The translations under genes and the position numbers were made by a program. Below are positions 26,661 to 35,176 of a DNA stretch of 64,000 nt, piece after piece (the first letter of the stretch is position 1; each line of letters opens with the position of its first letter). The stretch is from positions 186,001 through 250,000 of the forward strand of contig NZ_JACSQN010000003.1 of NCBI RefSeq assembly GCF_014836615.1, given 5' to 3'. The stretch comes from Sporosarcina quadrami. Its GTDB lineage: Bacteria > Bacillota > Bacilli > Bacillales_A > Planococcaceae. The notes beneath the pieces are model-generated. The model was not told where the DNA came from, made no database searches, and saw nothing but the letters and a program-made list of their open reading frames with translations.

Positions 26661-27467
26661 ATGAAGGACTTGATTCACTATCGGACGTATCTGAAGCAAG
26701 AAGGTTTACCTTGGGTTACATTCATACATGGTGCCGGTGGGAGCTCTTCTATTTGGTTTAAACAAATTCGCGAATACCGTAAGCATTACAATATATTGTT
26801 AGTAGATTTGCGCGGCCATGGAAAGTCGGAGAAAGGTAACTGGGAAAAAGGCGATAGTTTTTCAGATATTGCGAAAGATGTCGTCGAAGTTCTCGATACA
26901 CTTGAAATCCCGCAAACACATGTTGTCGGTATGTCGCTCGGTACAATTGTTGCGCAAACGATGGCTGATAACCATCCCGATCGTGTAAAGTCGCTCGTTC
27001 TTGGAGGAGCGATCATCCGACTTGATATCCGTACGAAATTCTTATTGTTCGTCGGACATGTTTCAAAGAAAATTGTTCCGTATATGTTGCTATACAAACT
27101 GTTGGCGTACATTGTCATGCCTCAGAAAAAGCATGAAGAATCCCGTATGGTTTTCGTTAATGAAGCGAAGAAGATGTGTCAGAAAGAGTTTGTTAAATGG
27201 TTTTCATTGACACAGTTAATCAATCCCTATTTATCACGACTACAAATATCGACGACGTCCATTCCGACGTTGTTTCTGATGGGTGATGAAGACTATCTGT
27301 TCATCCCGCCGGTTGAGAAAGTTGTGAAAGACATAGCGACGTTTGAAATGATTACGATTAAAGATTCGGGACATGTATGTAACATCGATCAACCGGATGA
27401 GTTTAACCGGCTGTCCATCAATTATATCGCTCGTATTGAACGTCAAAACGCAGCCATCCTTGTTTAA
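26661..27467 (+). CDS. Alpha/beta hydrolase
   Basis: This 268-residue alpha/beta-hydrolase has the oxyanion HGAGGSSSIW motif (from about residue 24), VDLRGHGKSE, nucleophile elbow GMSLG, an acid in FLMGDEDYLF and the catalytic histidine in KDSGHVCNIDQP. The substrate cannot be assigned. The ATG has GAGGAAGGA. The 3' end overlaps its terminator, and it converges with hmp. Confidence 0.78.
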   Translation: MKDLIHYRTYLKQEGLPWVTFIHGAGGSSSIWFKQIREYRKHYNILLVDLRGHGKSEKGNWEKGDSFSDIAKDVVEVLDTLEIPQTHVVGMSLGTIVAQTMADNHPDRVKSLVLGGAIIRLDIRTKFLLFVGHVSKKIVPYMLLYKLLAYIVMPQKKHEESRMVFVNEAKKMCQKEFVKWFSLTQLINPYLSRLQISTTSIPTLFLMGDEDYLFIPPVEKVVKDIATFEMITIKDSGHVCNIDQPDEFNRLSINYIARIERQNAAILV

Positions 27468-27484
27468 GGGAGGCTGCGTTTTTG
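27445..27484. terminator. Bidirectional terminator between hydrolase and hmp
   Basis: AACGCAGCC (27447-27455) pairs with GGCTGCGTT (27472-27480), with TTTTT on the right and AAAA on the left. The left arm lies inside the last codons of the hydrolase gene. Confidence 0.8.
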
Positions 27485-27490
27485 GTTTTA

Positions 27491-28678
27491 TTAAACCTGA
27501 ACTAATTCAAGTTGTTCGGCCGGACCGAAGAATTCAAAGTGGATTTTCTCGTTAGCAACGCCATTTTTATGCAATGCGGATACGACTGCTTGCATGAACG
27601 GTGTTGGCCCACATACATACACGTCGCTGCCTTTTAAGACATGTTCAGCTAAGAAATCAGCTGTGATGAAACCATCGCCTTCTTCTGAAAAAAGTGCTTT
27701 ATACGTTGAATTTGACAATTTTTCATTAATATCATTTAAGACGTTATGAAATGCCTGATGGCTGCGTGTACGTGCAGAGTGCAAGAACGCAACCGGACGA
27801 TTCGGTGTTTCGTTTGCAATTGTTTCGTACATTGCCATCATAGGCGTGATTCCAACTCCACCACTGATTAACGTTACAGGAGTTTCGCTGTCAGTATCCA
27901 AGAAGAAATCGCCTGCGGGAGCACTCAATTCAACTGTATCACCGACATTAAGATTTTTATGAATATGAACAGAAGCTTTACCGTTAGGCATGCACTCATC
28001 TTCACGTTTTACCGAAATACGGAATGTATCGTTACCGGGCGCTTGAGATAAGCTATATTGACGATTGATCATATATTCATCTCCAGGGATCTGGAAACGG
28101 ATTGTAATGTATTGCCCAGGTTTGTAAGAAGGAAGTTTCTTTCCGTCAACGGGTTTGAAATAGAATGACGTGATGACGTCGCTCTCTTGAACCTTTTCGA
28201 CAATAGTGAAGTCCTTGAAAGTTCTCCAACCTTCATTTTCCGCTTCGACTGTGTCATACATATCCTTTTCTACGCCGATGAATGCATCAGCAATGACGCC
28301 GTAAGCTTCTCCCCATGCTGTGATTATTTCAGGAGTTGCCGCGTCACCAAGCACTTCTTTGATTGCACCAAGAAGATGGTAGCCGACAATCGGATAATGT
28401 TCTGGCAAGATACCGAGTGAACGGTGTTTGTGTGAAATCTGGATGACTGCCGGCAAGATGGCACCCAGATTATCGATGTTCGCTGCAGCTGCATATACGG
28501 CATTTGCAAGTGCTGTCTGTTGACGACCTCTAGATTGGTTAGCGTGGTTGAAAATATTTAATAACTCTGGGTGGGCTTCGAACATGTTTTTATAGAAGAC
28601 TGTTGTAATTGTTTTTCCGTGTTGTTCAAGAACAGGTACTGTAGATTTTACGATATCGATTGTTTGTTGAGATAGCAT
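27491..28678 (-). CDS. hmp: Flavohemoglobin (nitric oxide dioxygenase)
   Basis: This 395-residue protein begins [22 protein letters not shown] globin domain (1 to about 138, proximal-histidine region ISHKHRSLG), an FAD-binding barrel (RQYSLSQAP) and an NAD-binding domain ([26 protein letters not shown]) follow in order. It oxidises NO to nitrate with NAD(P)H. I choose ATG 28678 because it aligns with known Hmp starts and AAAGG lies 11 bases before it; an upstream GTG at 28687 overlaps that site. It faces nsrR divergently. Confidence 0.92.
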   Translation of the reverse strand: MLSQQTIDIVKSTVPVLEQHGKTITTVFYKNMFEAHPELLNIFNHANQSRGRQQTALANAVYAAAANIDNLGAILPAVIQISHKHRSLGILPEHYPIVGYHLLGAIKEVLGDAATPEIITAWGEAYGVIADAFIGVEKDMYDTVEAENEGWRTFKDFTIVEKVQESDVITSFYFKPVDGKKLPSYKPGQYITIRFQIPGDEYMINRQYSLSQAPGNDTFRISVKREDECMPNGKASVHIHKNLNVGDTVELSAPAGDFFLDTDSETPVTLISGGVGITPMMAMYETIANETPNRPVAFLHSARTRSHQAFHNVLNDINEKLSNSTYKALFSEEGDGFITADFLAEHVLKGSDVYVCGPTPFMQAVVSALHKNGVANEKIHFEFFGPAEQLELVQV

Positions 28679-28734
28679 GTGATGCACAACCTTTCTTGTT
28701 TTGTTAATTCCACAATAAACGATAAAACGGTTTA

Positions 28735-28757
28735 AAGATATATTTTAAATGCATCTT
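28735..28757. promoter_or_regulatory. NsrR-type palindrome in the hmp-nsrR gap
   Basis: A 23-bp palindrome with arms AAGATATATTT and AAATGCATCTT around one T. It matches the remembered NsrR operator form (AAGATryATTT inverted). It lies 57 bases before hmp and 84 before nsrR, fitting NO-relieved repression of hmp. Confidence 0.75.
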
Positions 28758-28787
28758 TATAAAGTGTTTAAACTTTAGACACATTTC

Positions 28788-28816
28788 TTTCACGATACGG
28801 ACATAATCGCTATAAT
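28788..28816 (+). promoter_or_regulatory. nsrR promoter
   Basis: TTTCAC (28788-28793), 17 nt, TATAAT (28811-28816). The palindrome lies about 30 bases upstream of the -35, so autoregulation is less certain than control of hmp. Confidence 0.5.
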
Positions 28817-28840
28817 AGGTTGTGAATGGCGGTGGGAATT

Positions 28841-29284
28841 ATGCGGCTAACTTTATATACAGATTTTTCATTACGCGTGCTGATCTATTTGGGTGCGAAA
28901 GATATAGGCGAATTGTCGACAATCCAGGAGATTTCCGACCGTTATGAAATCTCTAAAAACCATTTGACGAAAGTTGTCCATGAACTAGGGAAGATGGGGA
29001 TTGTCGAAACGGTGCGTGGAAGAGGCGGAGGCATCCGTTTGAAAAAGAAGCCTGAAGAGATAAATGTTGGAGAGCTTGTACGCAGGACAGAAGATGATTT
29101 TTATCTCGTCGAATGTTTTCGTCCTGGTGATAATCATTGTATCTTGACAAGTGCATGCAGGTTGAAAGGCGTTCTGCATGAAGCTTTGCTAGCGTATCTT
29201 GCTGTATTGGACAAATACACGATCCAAGATTTCATTGTGAATAAAGAGGAACTTGAAGCCATTCTGTTCAATGACCCTTTATGA
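28841..29284 (+). CDS. nsrR: Nitric-oxide-sensing repressor NsrR (Rrf2 family)
   Basis: This 147-residue Rrf2-family regulator starts MRLTLYTDFSLRVLIYLGA with a winged helix including EISKNHLTKVVHELG and RGRGGGIRL. The Fe-S ligands fall at C92, C100 and C106, exactly the positions known for B. subtilis NsrR. The cluster reacts with NO and releases DNA, inducing hmp. ATG 28841 is used because GGTGGG precedes it and the start aligns with the family; ATG 28826 upstream has no ribosome site. Confidence 0.92.
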   Translation: MRLTLYTDFSLRVLIYLGAKDIGELSTIQEISDRYEISKNHLTKVVHELGKMGIVETVRGRGGGIRLKKKPEEINVGELVRRTEDDFYLVECFRPGDNHCILTSACRLKGVLHEALLAYLAVLDKYTIQDFIVNKEELEAILFNDPL

Positions 29285-29326
29285 TAGAATAAATAGGAAT
29301 ATAGATACCAACAGGAGGATATACCA

Positions 29327-30253
29327 ATGGGTAAAGTTTTAGTTTTTGGACATAAAAATCCTGATACCGATTCCATAACTTCGGCTATCAGCTATGCTTA
29401 TTTGAAAAAACAGATCGGAATGGATGCAGAAGCTGTCCGTCTCGGATCGATTTCCGGAGAAACTGCATTTGCACTTGGCCAGTTCGGATTCGAGGCACCA
29501 CGACTAATTGAAAAAGCAGCAGATGAGGCGCAGCAAGTCATTCTTGTCGATCATAATGAAAAGCAACAGAGTGTAGATGATCTTGATGATGTACAAGTAA
29601 TTGAAGTTGTTGACCATCATCGAATTGCCAACTTCCAGACGGCAGATCCACTTTACTATCGTGCGGAGCCTGTTGGATGTACGGCTACGATTTTAAAGAA
29701 GTTGTATAAAGAGCATGATGTGGAGATTCCAAAAGAAATCGCGGGACTCATGTTGTCGGCGATCATTTCAGATTCACTTTTGTTCAAATCACCGACTTTT
29801 ACGGAAGAAGACCGTAAAGCGGCCGAAGAGTTGGCGGTCATCGCAGAAGTGGATGCGGAAAGTTATGGCCTTGACATGTTGAAGGCTGGCGCGGATTTGA
29901 GTGGGAAATCTCTTGAAGAGCTTGTGACGCTGGATGCGAAGGAATTTACGATTGGTGATGCGAAAATTGAAATCGCGCAAGTGAATGCGATTGAAGTGAA
30001 TGACGTGCTTGAACGTCAAGTGGAGCTTGAAGTGTTGCTCAACAGCATTATTGAAGAGAAGGATTTGCAACTGTTCTTGTTTGTTGTGACAGATATTCTG
30101 AATAACGATTCGACTGTTATCGCACTCGGACAAGCGGCAGATCGTGCTTGTGCTGCCTTTAATGTAGGTTTGACGGATAATCGAGGCGTATTTAAAGGTG
30201 TCGTTTCACGTAAAAAGCAAATTGTTCCGATTTTGACAGAAGCGCTTAAGTGA
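29327..30253 (+). CDS. ppaC: Manganese-dependent inorganic pyrophosphatase
   Basis: This 308-residue family II pyrophosphatase hydrolyses PPi to drive biosynthetic reactions. DHH-family motifs are GHKNPDTDS (from residue 8), VDHNEKQQS and VVDHHRIA, and the C-terminal DHHA2-like domain ends with SRKKQIVP. The ATG has AGGAGG. Length matches B. subtilis PpaC. It is followed by a strong terminator and array 2. Confidence 0.92.
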   Translation: MGKVLVFGHKNPDTDSITSAISYAYLKKQIGMDAEAVRLGSISGETAFALGQFGFEAPRLIEKAADEAQQVILVDHNEKQQSVDDLDDVQVIEVVDHHRIANFQTADPLYYRAEPVGCTATILKKLYKEHDVEIPKEIAGLMLSAIISDSLLFKSPTFTEEDRKAAEELAVIAEVDAESYGLDMLKAGADLSGKSLEELVTLDAKEFTIGDAKIEIAQVNAIEVNDVLERQVELEVLLNSIIEEKDLQLFLFVVTDILNNDSTVIALGQAADRACAAFNVGLTDNRGVFKGVVSRKKQIVPILTEALK

Positions 30254-30261
30254 ATAGTTGA

Positions 30262-30299
30262 ACAGGGCCGTGCATATTGTATGCACGGCCTGTTTTTTT
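30262..30299 (+). terminator. Intrinsic terminator of ppaC
   Basis: GCCGTGCATA pairs perfectly with TATGCACGGC around TTG, flanked by ACAG/CTGT, followed by TTTTTTT. Confidence 0.9.
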
Positions 30300-30314
30300 G
30301 GTGAATGCGTCGAT

Positions 30315-30531
30315 ATTGAGCGGTAAAGCATTGACATTGAGCGTTTCGCGTGCGCTATTGAGCGGTGATGGAGTGACATTGATGTTTCACGTTCGCTATT
30401 GAGCGGTGATGGATTGACATTGAGCGTTTCGCGTGCGCTATTGAGCGGTGATGGAGTGACATTGAGCGTTCCACGTTCGCTATTGAGCGGTGATGGATTG
30501 CTATTGAGCGTTCCACGCGCGCTATTGAGCG
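30315..30531 (-). repeat. CGCTCAAT array 2 (reverse orientation): eleven octamers at 21-bp period
   Basis: ATTGAGCG (the complement of CGCTCAAT) starts at 30315, 30336, 30357, 30398, 30419, 30440, 30461, 30482, 30503 and 30524, with a damaged copy ATTGATG at 30378. That damaged copy is one base short, so one interval is 20 bp; all others are 21. Spacers alternate GTGATGGAKTGAC and TTYCRCGTKCGCT types. The array fills the gap between the converging ppaC and FAD/Rieske genes. Confidence 0.9.
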
Positions 30532-30543
30532 GTTGCATACGGT

Positions 30544-31920
30544 TTAATTCAAATCCAGCGGTTTTCTCGCAGGTCCTTCAAGTACCGAGCCGTCACTTCG
30601 GAATCGTGAGCCGTGGCACGGGCAGTCCCATGTCTGGTCAGCTTCATTCCAACGTGTCCGGCATCCCATATGTGTACAAATCGGTGAATCGGTACGTGTA
30701 ATGTGTCCGCCCGTGAATTCTTTCAATACGAGCCCTGTGTTGCGCAACGCCTGCAACAGAAATGATCCGAATCCGGTGCGGTCCGGTGCGTATAAGGCGA
30801 TGGCTTTATTTTCTCGACCGACAATTTGATCACTGATGATGCGTGCGCTAGCGATGGAATTCGTCAAGCCCCATTTCCGATATCCCGTACTAATGAAGAC
30901 ATAAGGCATACTCGATGAGATGATGCCCGCATAAGGGATGAGGTCTGGTGTAGAAGGATCTTGGGCAGACCATCTATAGTCGAATGGTTCAAGTTGATAG
31001 ATGTCCTTTAATTCTTTCGATAGTTTTTCGTAGTGGATATGCGTCTCTTTTTCCATCCCAGCAACATGAGCTTCGCCAGACAGTAAAAAATGAGTCTTCC
31101 CATCAATGAACACCGTCCGTACAGAACGTTTTGGTTTATCCACTGAAATGTATTGTCCTTGCAAGGGCATATTTGCCGGTGCTGAAACGATATAAGATCG
31201 ATTCACACTTAACTTTAGAATTTGTAGTCCTCGTAAAGCCTCGATGGGATAATGCGTACATAAGATCAGATTACGGAATTGGATTTCGTGTTGACGAGAT
31301 GTTTGCAACAATCGTTTTTTCAAGTCCATCAGCTGGACGTCTGTCTGCTCGAAAATGCGTGCGCCTGCTTTCACAGCGAGTTCAGCCAAGTGCTGACCAA
31401 AACGAACAGGATGGATTTGGGCTTGATGGGGAATCGTCAAAATAGCCTCTGTCTTTAACGGCAATTCGCTACTCCGTCCTAGCTCTCCTGGTATTCGTAA
31501 AGCATCATATGCTTGCTTTTCCGCCTTCAATTGTTCCGTCCCATAGCGAGATTGAGAGAACATGATGGAATCAGCGTTGCGTAATTCATCACCCTCAGCA
31601 AATGTCCTCCCGAACTCCATCGCTTTTCGGTTCACTTCATAATAGAGTTTCGCATTATCGTGGCCGAATTGTTTAATCAAATCCGCGTAAACGAGGTCGT
31701 GTTGGACTGTCAGTTTGCCAGTTGAATTGCCTGTAGCTCCCGAAAGGATCGAGTCTTTTTCCAACAGAATGACATCGACTCCCTCTTTAGCAAGAAAGTA
31801 CGCATTGGCAATTCCGCTTAGTCCACCGCCAATTATGCACACATCGCACGCCACATCCCCTTCCAAAGGGGGAAAGGCCTTCTTTTTGTAAGCCGTTTGC
31901 AGCCAGAGTGAATTATTCAT
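30544..31920 (-). CDS. yhfW: FAD-dependent oxidoreductase with C-terminal Rieske domain (YhfW-like)
   Basis: This 458-residue protein has an N-terminal DAO-type FAD domain (VCIIGGGLSGIANAYFLAK, then LLEKD) and a C-terminal Rieske [2Fe-2S] domain with C415-x-H417 and C433-x2-H436. B. subtilis YhfW has the same fusion but is somewhat longer (about 509 residues by memory). The electron donor and substrate are unknown. The ATG at 31920 follows GGAGG with eight bases; an in-frame TTG six bases upstream is less well placed. It runs into array 2. Confidence 0.82.
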   Translation of the reverse strand: MNNSLWLQTAYKKKAFPPLEGDVACDVCIIGGGLSGIANAYFLAKEGVDVILLEKDSILSGATGNSTGKLTVQHDLVYADLIKQFGHDNAKLYYEVNRKAMEFGRTFAEGDELRNADSIMFSQSRYGTEQLKAEKQAYDALRIPGELGRSSELPLKTEAILTIPHQAQIHPVRFGQHLAELAVKAGARIFEQTDVQLMDLKKRLLQTSRQHEIQFRNLILCTHYPIEALRGLQILKLSVNRSYIVSAPANMPLQGQYISVDKPKRSVRTVFIDGKTHFLLSGEAHVAGMEKETHIHYEKLSKELKDIYQLEPFDYRWSAQDPSTPDLIPYAGIISSSMPYVFISTGYRKWGLTNSIASARIISDQIVGRENKAIALYAPDRTGFGSFLLQALRNTGLVLKEFTGGHITRTDSPICTHMGCRTRWNEADQTWDCPCHGSRFRSDGSVLEGPARKPLDLN

Positions 31921-32022
31921 CGTCAATCCTCCATATAATTGTCTATATAACCAGTAGTAGGCATATTCATTGTTGCCAAGTTGGAAGGAATCTAAAATAG
32001 AGGAAGAGAGGTGGGCGTTAAA

Positions 32023-32730
32023 ATGAAAATTGAAATTTGGTCAGATTATGTATGTCCGTTCTGTTATATCGGAAAAAGAAGATTGGAAGAGGCACTTTCG
32101 TCAACAGGTTTGACGGATAAAGCAGAAATTGTTTTCAAAGCTTATCAGCTGGATCCAAACACGCCAATTGATACAAAAGCATTATCGCTTGATGGATTAG
32201 CGAAGAAATTCAATGTCGGACTTGATGAAGCAAAAAACATGATGACGAACGTTGCAGAACAGGCGAAGACAGTCGGTCTTAACTACAATATTGACGAAAT
32301 GAGATCGGCGAACACGTTCAATGCACACAGACTTGCCAAGCTTGCAGAACAAGTTGGGAAAGCGGCAGCTGTTTCAGAACGATTGATGGAAGGCTCTTTC
32401 ATTAAAGGAGAAGCTCTGGGCGAAGAAGAAACATTGCTGCGTATTGCTGATGAAACAGGCATCTCTCGCGAACGCGCGACAGAAATGCTGTCCTCCGATG
32501 AGTTTTCTGATGATGTCCGCAATGACATTACAGAAGCTGGCCAAATCGGTGTGCAAGGTGTACCGTTCTTCGTCATCAATCGTAAATACGCAATTTCAGG
32601 AGCACAGTCATCTGAAGTCTTTGCTGAGGCATTGGAAAAAGTGGCAAAGGAAGAGGGCCTTCAACCCCAATTGAAAATATTAAGTAGCGATGGCAATGGT
32701 GTATGCAAAGATGATCAATGTGATTTCTGA
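32023..32730 (+). CDS. DsbA family oxidoreductase (FrnE/YwbO-like)
   Basis: This 235-residue thioredoxin-fold protein starts MKIEIWSDYVCPFCYIGKRR with a CPFC active site, then a helical insertion and the cis-proline segment QGVPFFVINRKY. It has no signal peptide, so it is cytoplasmic, like FrnE and B. subtilis YwbO. A C-terminal tail with two more cysteines (GVCKDDQCDF) may be a second redox pair, as in FrnE. ATG 32023 follows GAGAGGTGGG. Confidence 0.82.
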   Translation: MKIEIWSDYVCPFCYIGKRRLEEALSSTGLTDKAEIVFKAYQLDPNTPIDTKALSLDGLAKKFNVGLDEAKNMMTNVAEQAKTVGLNYNIDEMRSANTFNAHRLAKLAEQVGKAAAVSERLMEGSFIKGEALGEEETLLRIADETGISRERATEMLSSDEFSDDVRNDITEAGQIGVQGVPFFVINRKYAISGAQSSEVFAEALEKVAKEEGLQPQLKILSSDGNGVCKDDQCDF

Positions 32731-32793
32731 ATGAAAAATAATAATAGGCGAGCGGCTCATTTATGTCGATAATAGCTCGTTTCGAATGATTAT

Positions 32794-32833
32794 GACTGTC
32801 CATGCTCTTAATAAGGCAAGGACAGTCTTTTTC
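32794..32833 (+). terminator. Intrinsic terminator after the DsbA-family gene
   Basis: GACTGTCC (32794-32801) pairs with GGACAGTC (32820-32827), followed by TTTTTCT. Confidence 0.75.
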
Positions 32834-32887
32834 TCGGCTTTCAGAAGGCTGAGGGACAAATAAAACGGGTTAACGAAGAATAATCGC

Positions 32888-32973
32888 TTGTCAAAAAAGC
32901 AGATTGCAAGCATACTTATAGGAGTGAAAGGATTTTCTGCTCGCTTGAAAAAAATGCTTTACAACAGAAAATC
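32888..32973 (+). promoter_or_regulatory. murB promoter and structured leader
   Basis: TTGTCA (32888-32893), 17 nt, CATACT (32911-32916), about 160 bases before murB. The leader begins with a perfect 9-bp hairpin, GATTTTCTG (32931-32939) with CAGAAAATC (32965-32973), and continues with a small CCTTG/CAAGG hairpin near 32985-32999. The rest of the 345-base gap 32731-33075 holds the preceding terminator. No known riboswitch is recognised. Confidence 0.45.
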
Positions 32974-33075
32974 GAATGGATATACCTTGTTAGGCAAGGG
33001 AATGCCCCCTGGATGAAAGGCATCAAACTGCCATGTCGTGTCAGGATTTTACTAACTCGAAAGGATTGTGTTTTG

Positions 33076-33990
33076 ATGTCAAAGTATCTTTGGCTTGAAG
33101 ATCTAAAGCATAAAGTAAAAATTGGTGATGTACTTATAGACGAACCGTTGAATAGATATACTAAAACTAAACTTGGTGGCTCTGCTGATGTGTTGGTCAT
33201 CCCTGGAACAATGAGTGAAATGGAAAGCACTGTACGCTATTCGAATCAGCATAATATACCTCTTCTTTTACTTGGCAATGGCTCCAATATGGTTGTGAGG
33301 GATGGCGGGGTAAGAGGCATTGTCCTGCACCTGTCGAAACTTGATAAAATCATAATAGACGGCACAAATGTTCATGCGGAATCGGGTGCTCATATTATAG
33401 ATGTTTCAAAACATGCTGCGAAGGCAGGTTTAACAGGACTTGAATTTGCATGCGGGATTCCCGGAAGCATTGGTGGCGCAATGGCGATGAATGCAGGTGC
33501 TTATGGTGGAGAAATTAAAGATATTATCGTGCAGGCTACCGTCATGGATCGAAGCGGCAAGGTTTTCATTTTGGCAAAAGACGAATTGGAATTAGGGTAT
33601 CGAAAAAGCATTATCGCTAAAGAAGGTTATTATGTACTTTCTGCCGATTTCAAGCTTTCTGAAGGAACTCAGGAAGAAATTGATGAGAAAGTGGCAAACT
33701 TGACGTTCCAACGCGAGTCCAAACAGCCGCTCGAATATCCATCTGCAGGGAGTGTCTTTAAACGTCCTACCGGCTACTTTGCGGGGAAACTAATTCAAGA
33801 TTGTGGCTTGCAAGGCAAAGGTTTTGGTGGTGCCGAAGTTTCTACGAAACATGCAGGGTTTATTGTGAATAAAAATAATGCCACTGCGTTGGATTATATT
33901 CAGACAATCGAAATGGTGAAAAGAGAAGTCAAAAAACGTTTCGATGTCGATTTGGAGTTGGAAGTGAAAATCGTAGGGGAAGAACAATAG
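33076..33990 (+). CDS. murB: UDP-N-acetylenolpyruvoylglucosamine reductase
   Basis: This 304-residue FAD enzyme reduces UDP-GlcNAc-enolpyruvate to UDP-MurNAc in peptidoglycan precursor synthesis. The FAD-binding LLLGNGSNMVVRDGGVRG, the GCxGSIGGA-type segment GIPGSIGGAMAMNAGAYGG and the proton-donor serine in YPSAGSVFKRP are visible; the type IIb-like length matches the 303-residue Bacillus enzyme. ATG 33076 follows GAAAGGA by ten bases; an in-frame ATG at 33013 would add 21 unrelated residues. Confidence 0.92.
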   Translation: MSKYLWLEDLKHKVKIGDVLIDEPLNRYTKTKLGGSADVLVIPGTMSEMESTVRYSNQHNIPLLLLGNGSNMVVRDGGVRGIVLHLSKLDKIIIDGTNVHAESGAHIIDVSKHAAKAGLTGLEFACGIPGSIGGAMAMNAGAYGGEIKDIIVQATVMDRSGKVFILAKDELELGYRKSIIAKEGYYVLSADFKLSEGTQEEIDEKVANLTFQRESKQPLEYPSAGSVFKRPTGYFAGKLIQDCGLQGKGFGGAEVSTKHAGFIVNKNNATALDYIQTIEMVKREVKKRFDVDLELEVKIVGEEQ

Positions 33991-34002
33991 TTGTGAAAGG
34001 GA

Positions 34003-34042
34003 AACGGCGGATGACCCTATTGGCTGGGCCGTCCGCCGTTCT
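34003..34042 (+). terminator. Hairpin after murB, probable terminator
   Basis: AACGGCGGA pairs with TCCGCCGTT around a 20-nt loop. The following T-tract is poor (CTATAGTT), so strength is uncertain. Confidence 0.5.
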
Positions 34043-34044
34043 AT

Positions 34045-34072
34045 AGTTAATAGTTAATGGTTAATAGTTAAT
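34045..34072. repeat. Four tandem 7-bp repeats (AGTTAAT)
   Basis: AGTTAAT at 34045, 34052 and 34066, with GGTTAAT at 34059. The minus-strand stop codon of the neighbouring Usp gene (34068-34070) lies inside the last unit; each unit supplies a TAA on the minus strand. Confidence 0.75.
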
Positions 34073-34742
34073 GATCCACTTTACAACTCATTGATAAAGG
34101 GTCGGTTACGAGGTCGTCGACAATATGCACTTGGCACATCTTATTGTTATGCATATATTTAAAAATCCCATTGTTGAAATCTGTCCCGATTTCCTTGAAA
34201 AATATTCCTTCAAAGCGGACTTCTTTAGAAAGTGTGAAATTGATACGGTACTCGCCACGGTCTTCAACTAAATAAGCACGAACGCCTTTTTCAAATAGTT
34301 CTTCACTTTCATCTTTAATGAAACGTGCAACAGAGACGACATGAAAATCGACAAAAGTGATTTCACGTAGCAGTACGTTCATAAAGGATCCCTTAGTGAT
34401 TTCTTCCCATCTGCTTTGAGCAGTTTGCCCGATTATAATTTGAGTGATGTTATGTTTGTGGGCGACTTCCTTAATAACTTTTGCGGTTGGACGCTTTTCG
34501 TTATCATGAATAATGAACTCTTCTACTTCAAGTTCATCAGCAAGTTGCTTCCACTTATCCATATACTCTGATTTTTCAGCATCAAAATCATCGAGAGGTA
34601 GTGGATCAACGGTTAATATATACAATGGACAATCCATTATACTTGCCATTTTATGTCCACGTCTTATAAGACGTTCACCATTTGGACCGTAGTAAACACA
34701 AACGAGAATACTCTCATCCATACGTCCCTTCACCTTGCCCAT
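34068..34742 (-). CDS. Universal stress protein related to the KdpD Usp domain
   Basis: This 224-residue protein has a first half, SILVCVYYGPNGERLIRRG, very like the Usp domain of sensor kinase KdpD, but no kinase or membrane part. The second half (from about residue 140) is unassigned. Usp domains bind ATP or, in KdpD, c-di-AMP in some Firmicutes. It is divergent from the mrp antiporter operon, suggesting a tie to ion stress. ATG 34742 is used because AAGAGGTG lies nine bases before it; GTG at 34754 overlaps that site. Confidence 0.72.
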   Translation of the reverse strand: MGKVKGRMDESILVCVYYGPNGERLIRRGHKMASIMDCPLYILTVDPLPLDDFDAEKSEYMDKWKQLADELEVEEFIIHDNEKRPTAKVIKEVAHKHNITQIIIGQTAQSRWEEITKGSFMNVLLREITFVDFHVVSVARFIKDESEELFEKGVRAYLVEDRGEYRINFTLSKEVRFEGIFFKEIGTDFNNGIFKYMHNNKMCQVHIVDDLVTDPLSMSCKVDH

Positions 34743-34802
34743 TACGGTCTTCACCTCTTACCTAATTTGTTGTGTGCACATGTACAATTTAAAAACTTCA
34801 TC

Positions 34803-34831
34803 ATTATAGCTGAATGTGTTACAAGTAACAA
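34803..34831 (-). promoter_or_regulatory. Sigma-A promoter of the KdpD-like Usp gene, with palindrome
   Basis: On the minus strand, TTGTTA (34831-34826), 17 nt, TATAAT (34808-34803). The spacer and -35 contain a perfect palindrome TGTTAC-AA-GTAACA (34817-34830), a possible operator. Confidence 0.55.
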
Positions 34832-35176
34832 GGGAAAAGGACATAAAATTGAAGAAAGTGCGACTGTCCTATTATTAGTGTATAATTTCTTAATGAAATC
34901 GATTGTTACCTCTCATTTGCCTTGTTCCTGTGGCTATCATTATCCATCCAGAACCCGAAGTAGTCAAGTCCACTTGATGAAGTAGCGGAAATTTGTTACT
35001 TTTCCCGCTAATTAACAAGGTATTCATGTCAACCGTTTTGGATTCTTCATGCAGATTGTTTGTTCACCGTATTAAAAAAAGCGCATTTTATCTGCTTTGC
35101 GGAGAATTTGTGAACTTCTACTAGATAAAAAAACTACACCAATTAGATTTATTGAAAGATTGGAGGTTTCTGCACT
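34832..35176. other. Noncoding leader region upstream of mrpA
   Basis: No gene is seen. A TATAAT at 34881-34886 lacks a clear -35, AGGACA/TGTCCT arms lie at about 34838 and 34865, and further short palindromes (TCAAGTCCACTTGA, AGCGG..CCCGCT) fall at 34964-35010. The long untranslated stretch may hold regulation of the operon, but no known ion riboswitch is recognised. Confidence 0.4.

Noticed and set aside
30206-30701. Repetitive open frames on both strands near array 2
   Set aside because: Same effect of the 21-bp period; they also overlap ppaC and the FAD/Rieske gene in wrong frames.
32923-33016. 30-codon leader ORF from GTG 32923 before murB
   Set aside because: The GGAG directly abuts the GTG with no spacing, and no conserved character is visible.
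33013-33075. Extended N-terminus for MurB from ATG 33013
   Set aside because: No ribosome site at 33013, and the extra 21 residues do not match MurB; ATG 33076 gives the family length.
34832-35176. Ion-sensing riboswitch before mrpA
   Set aside because: Short palindromes are present but no recognised riboswitch core could be matched by eye.
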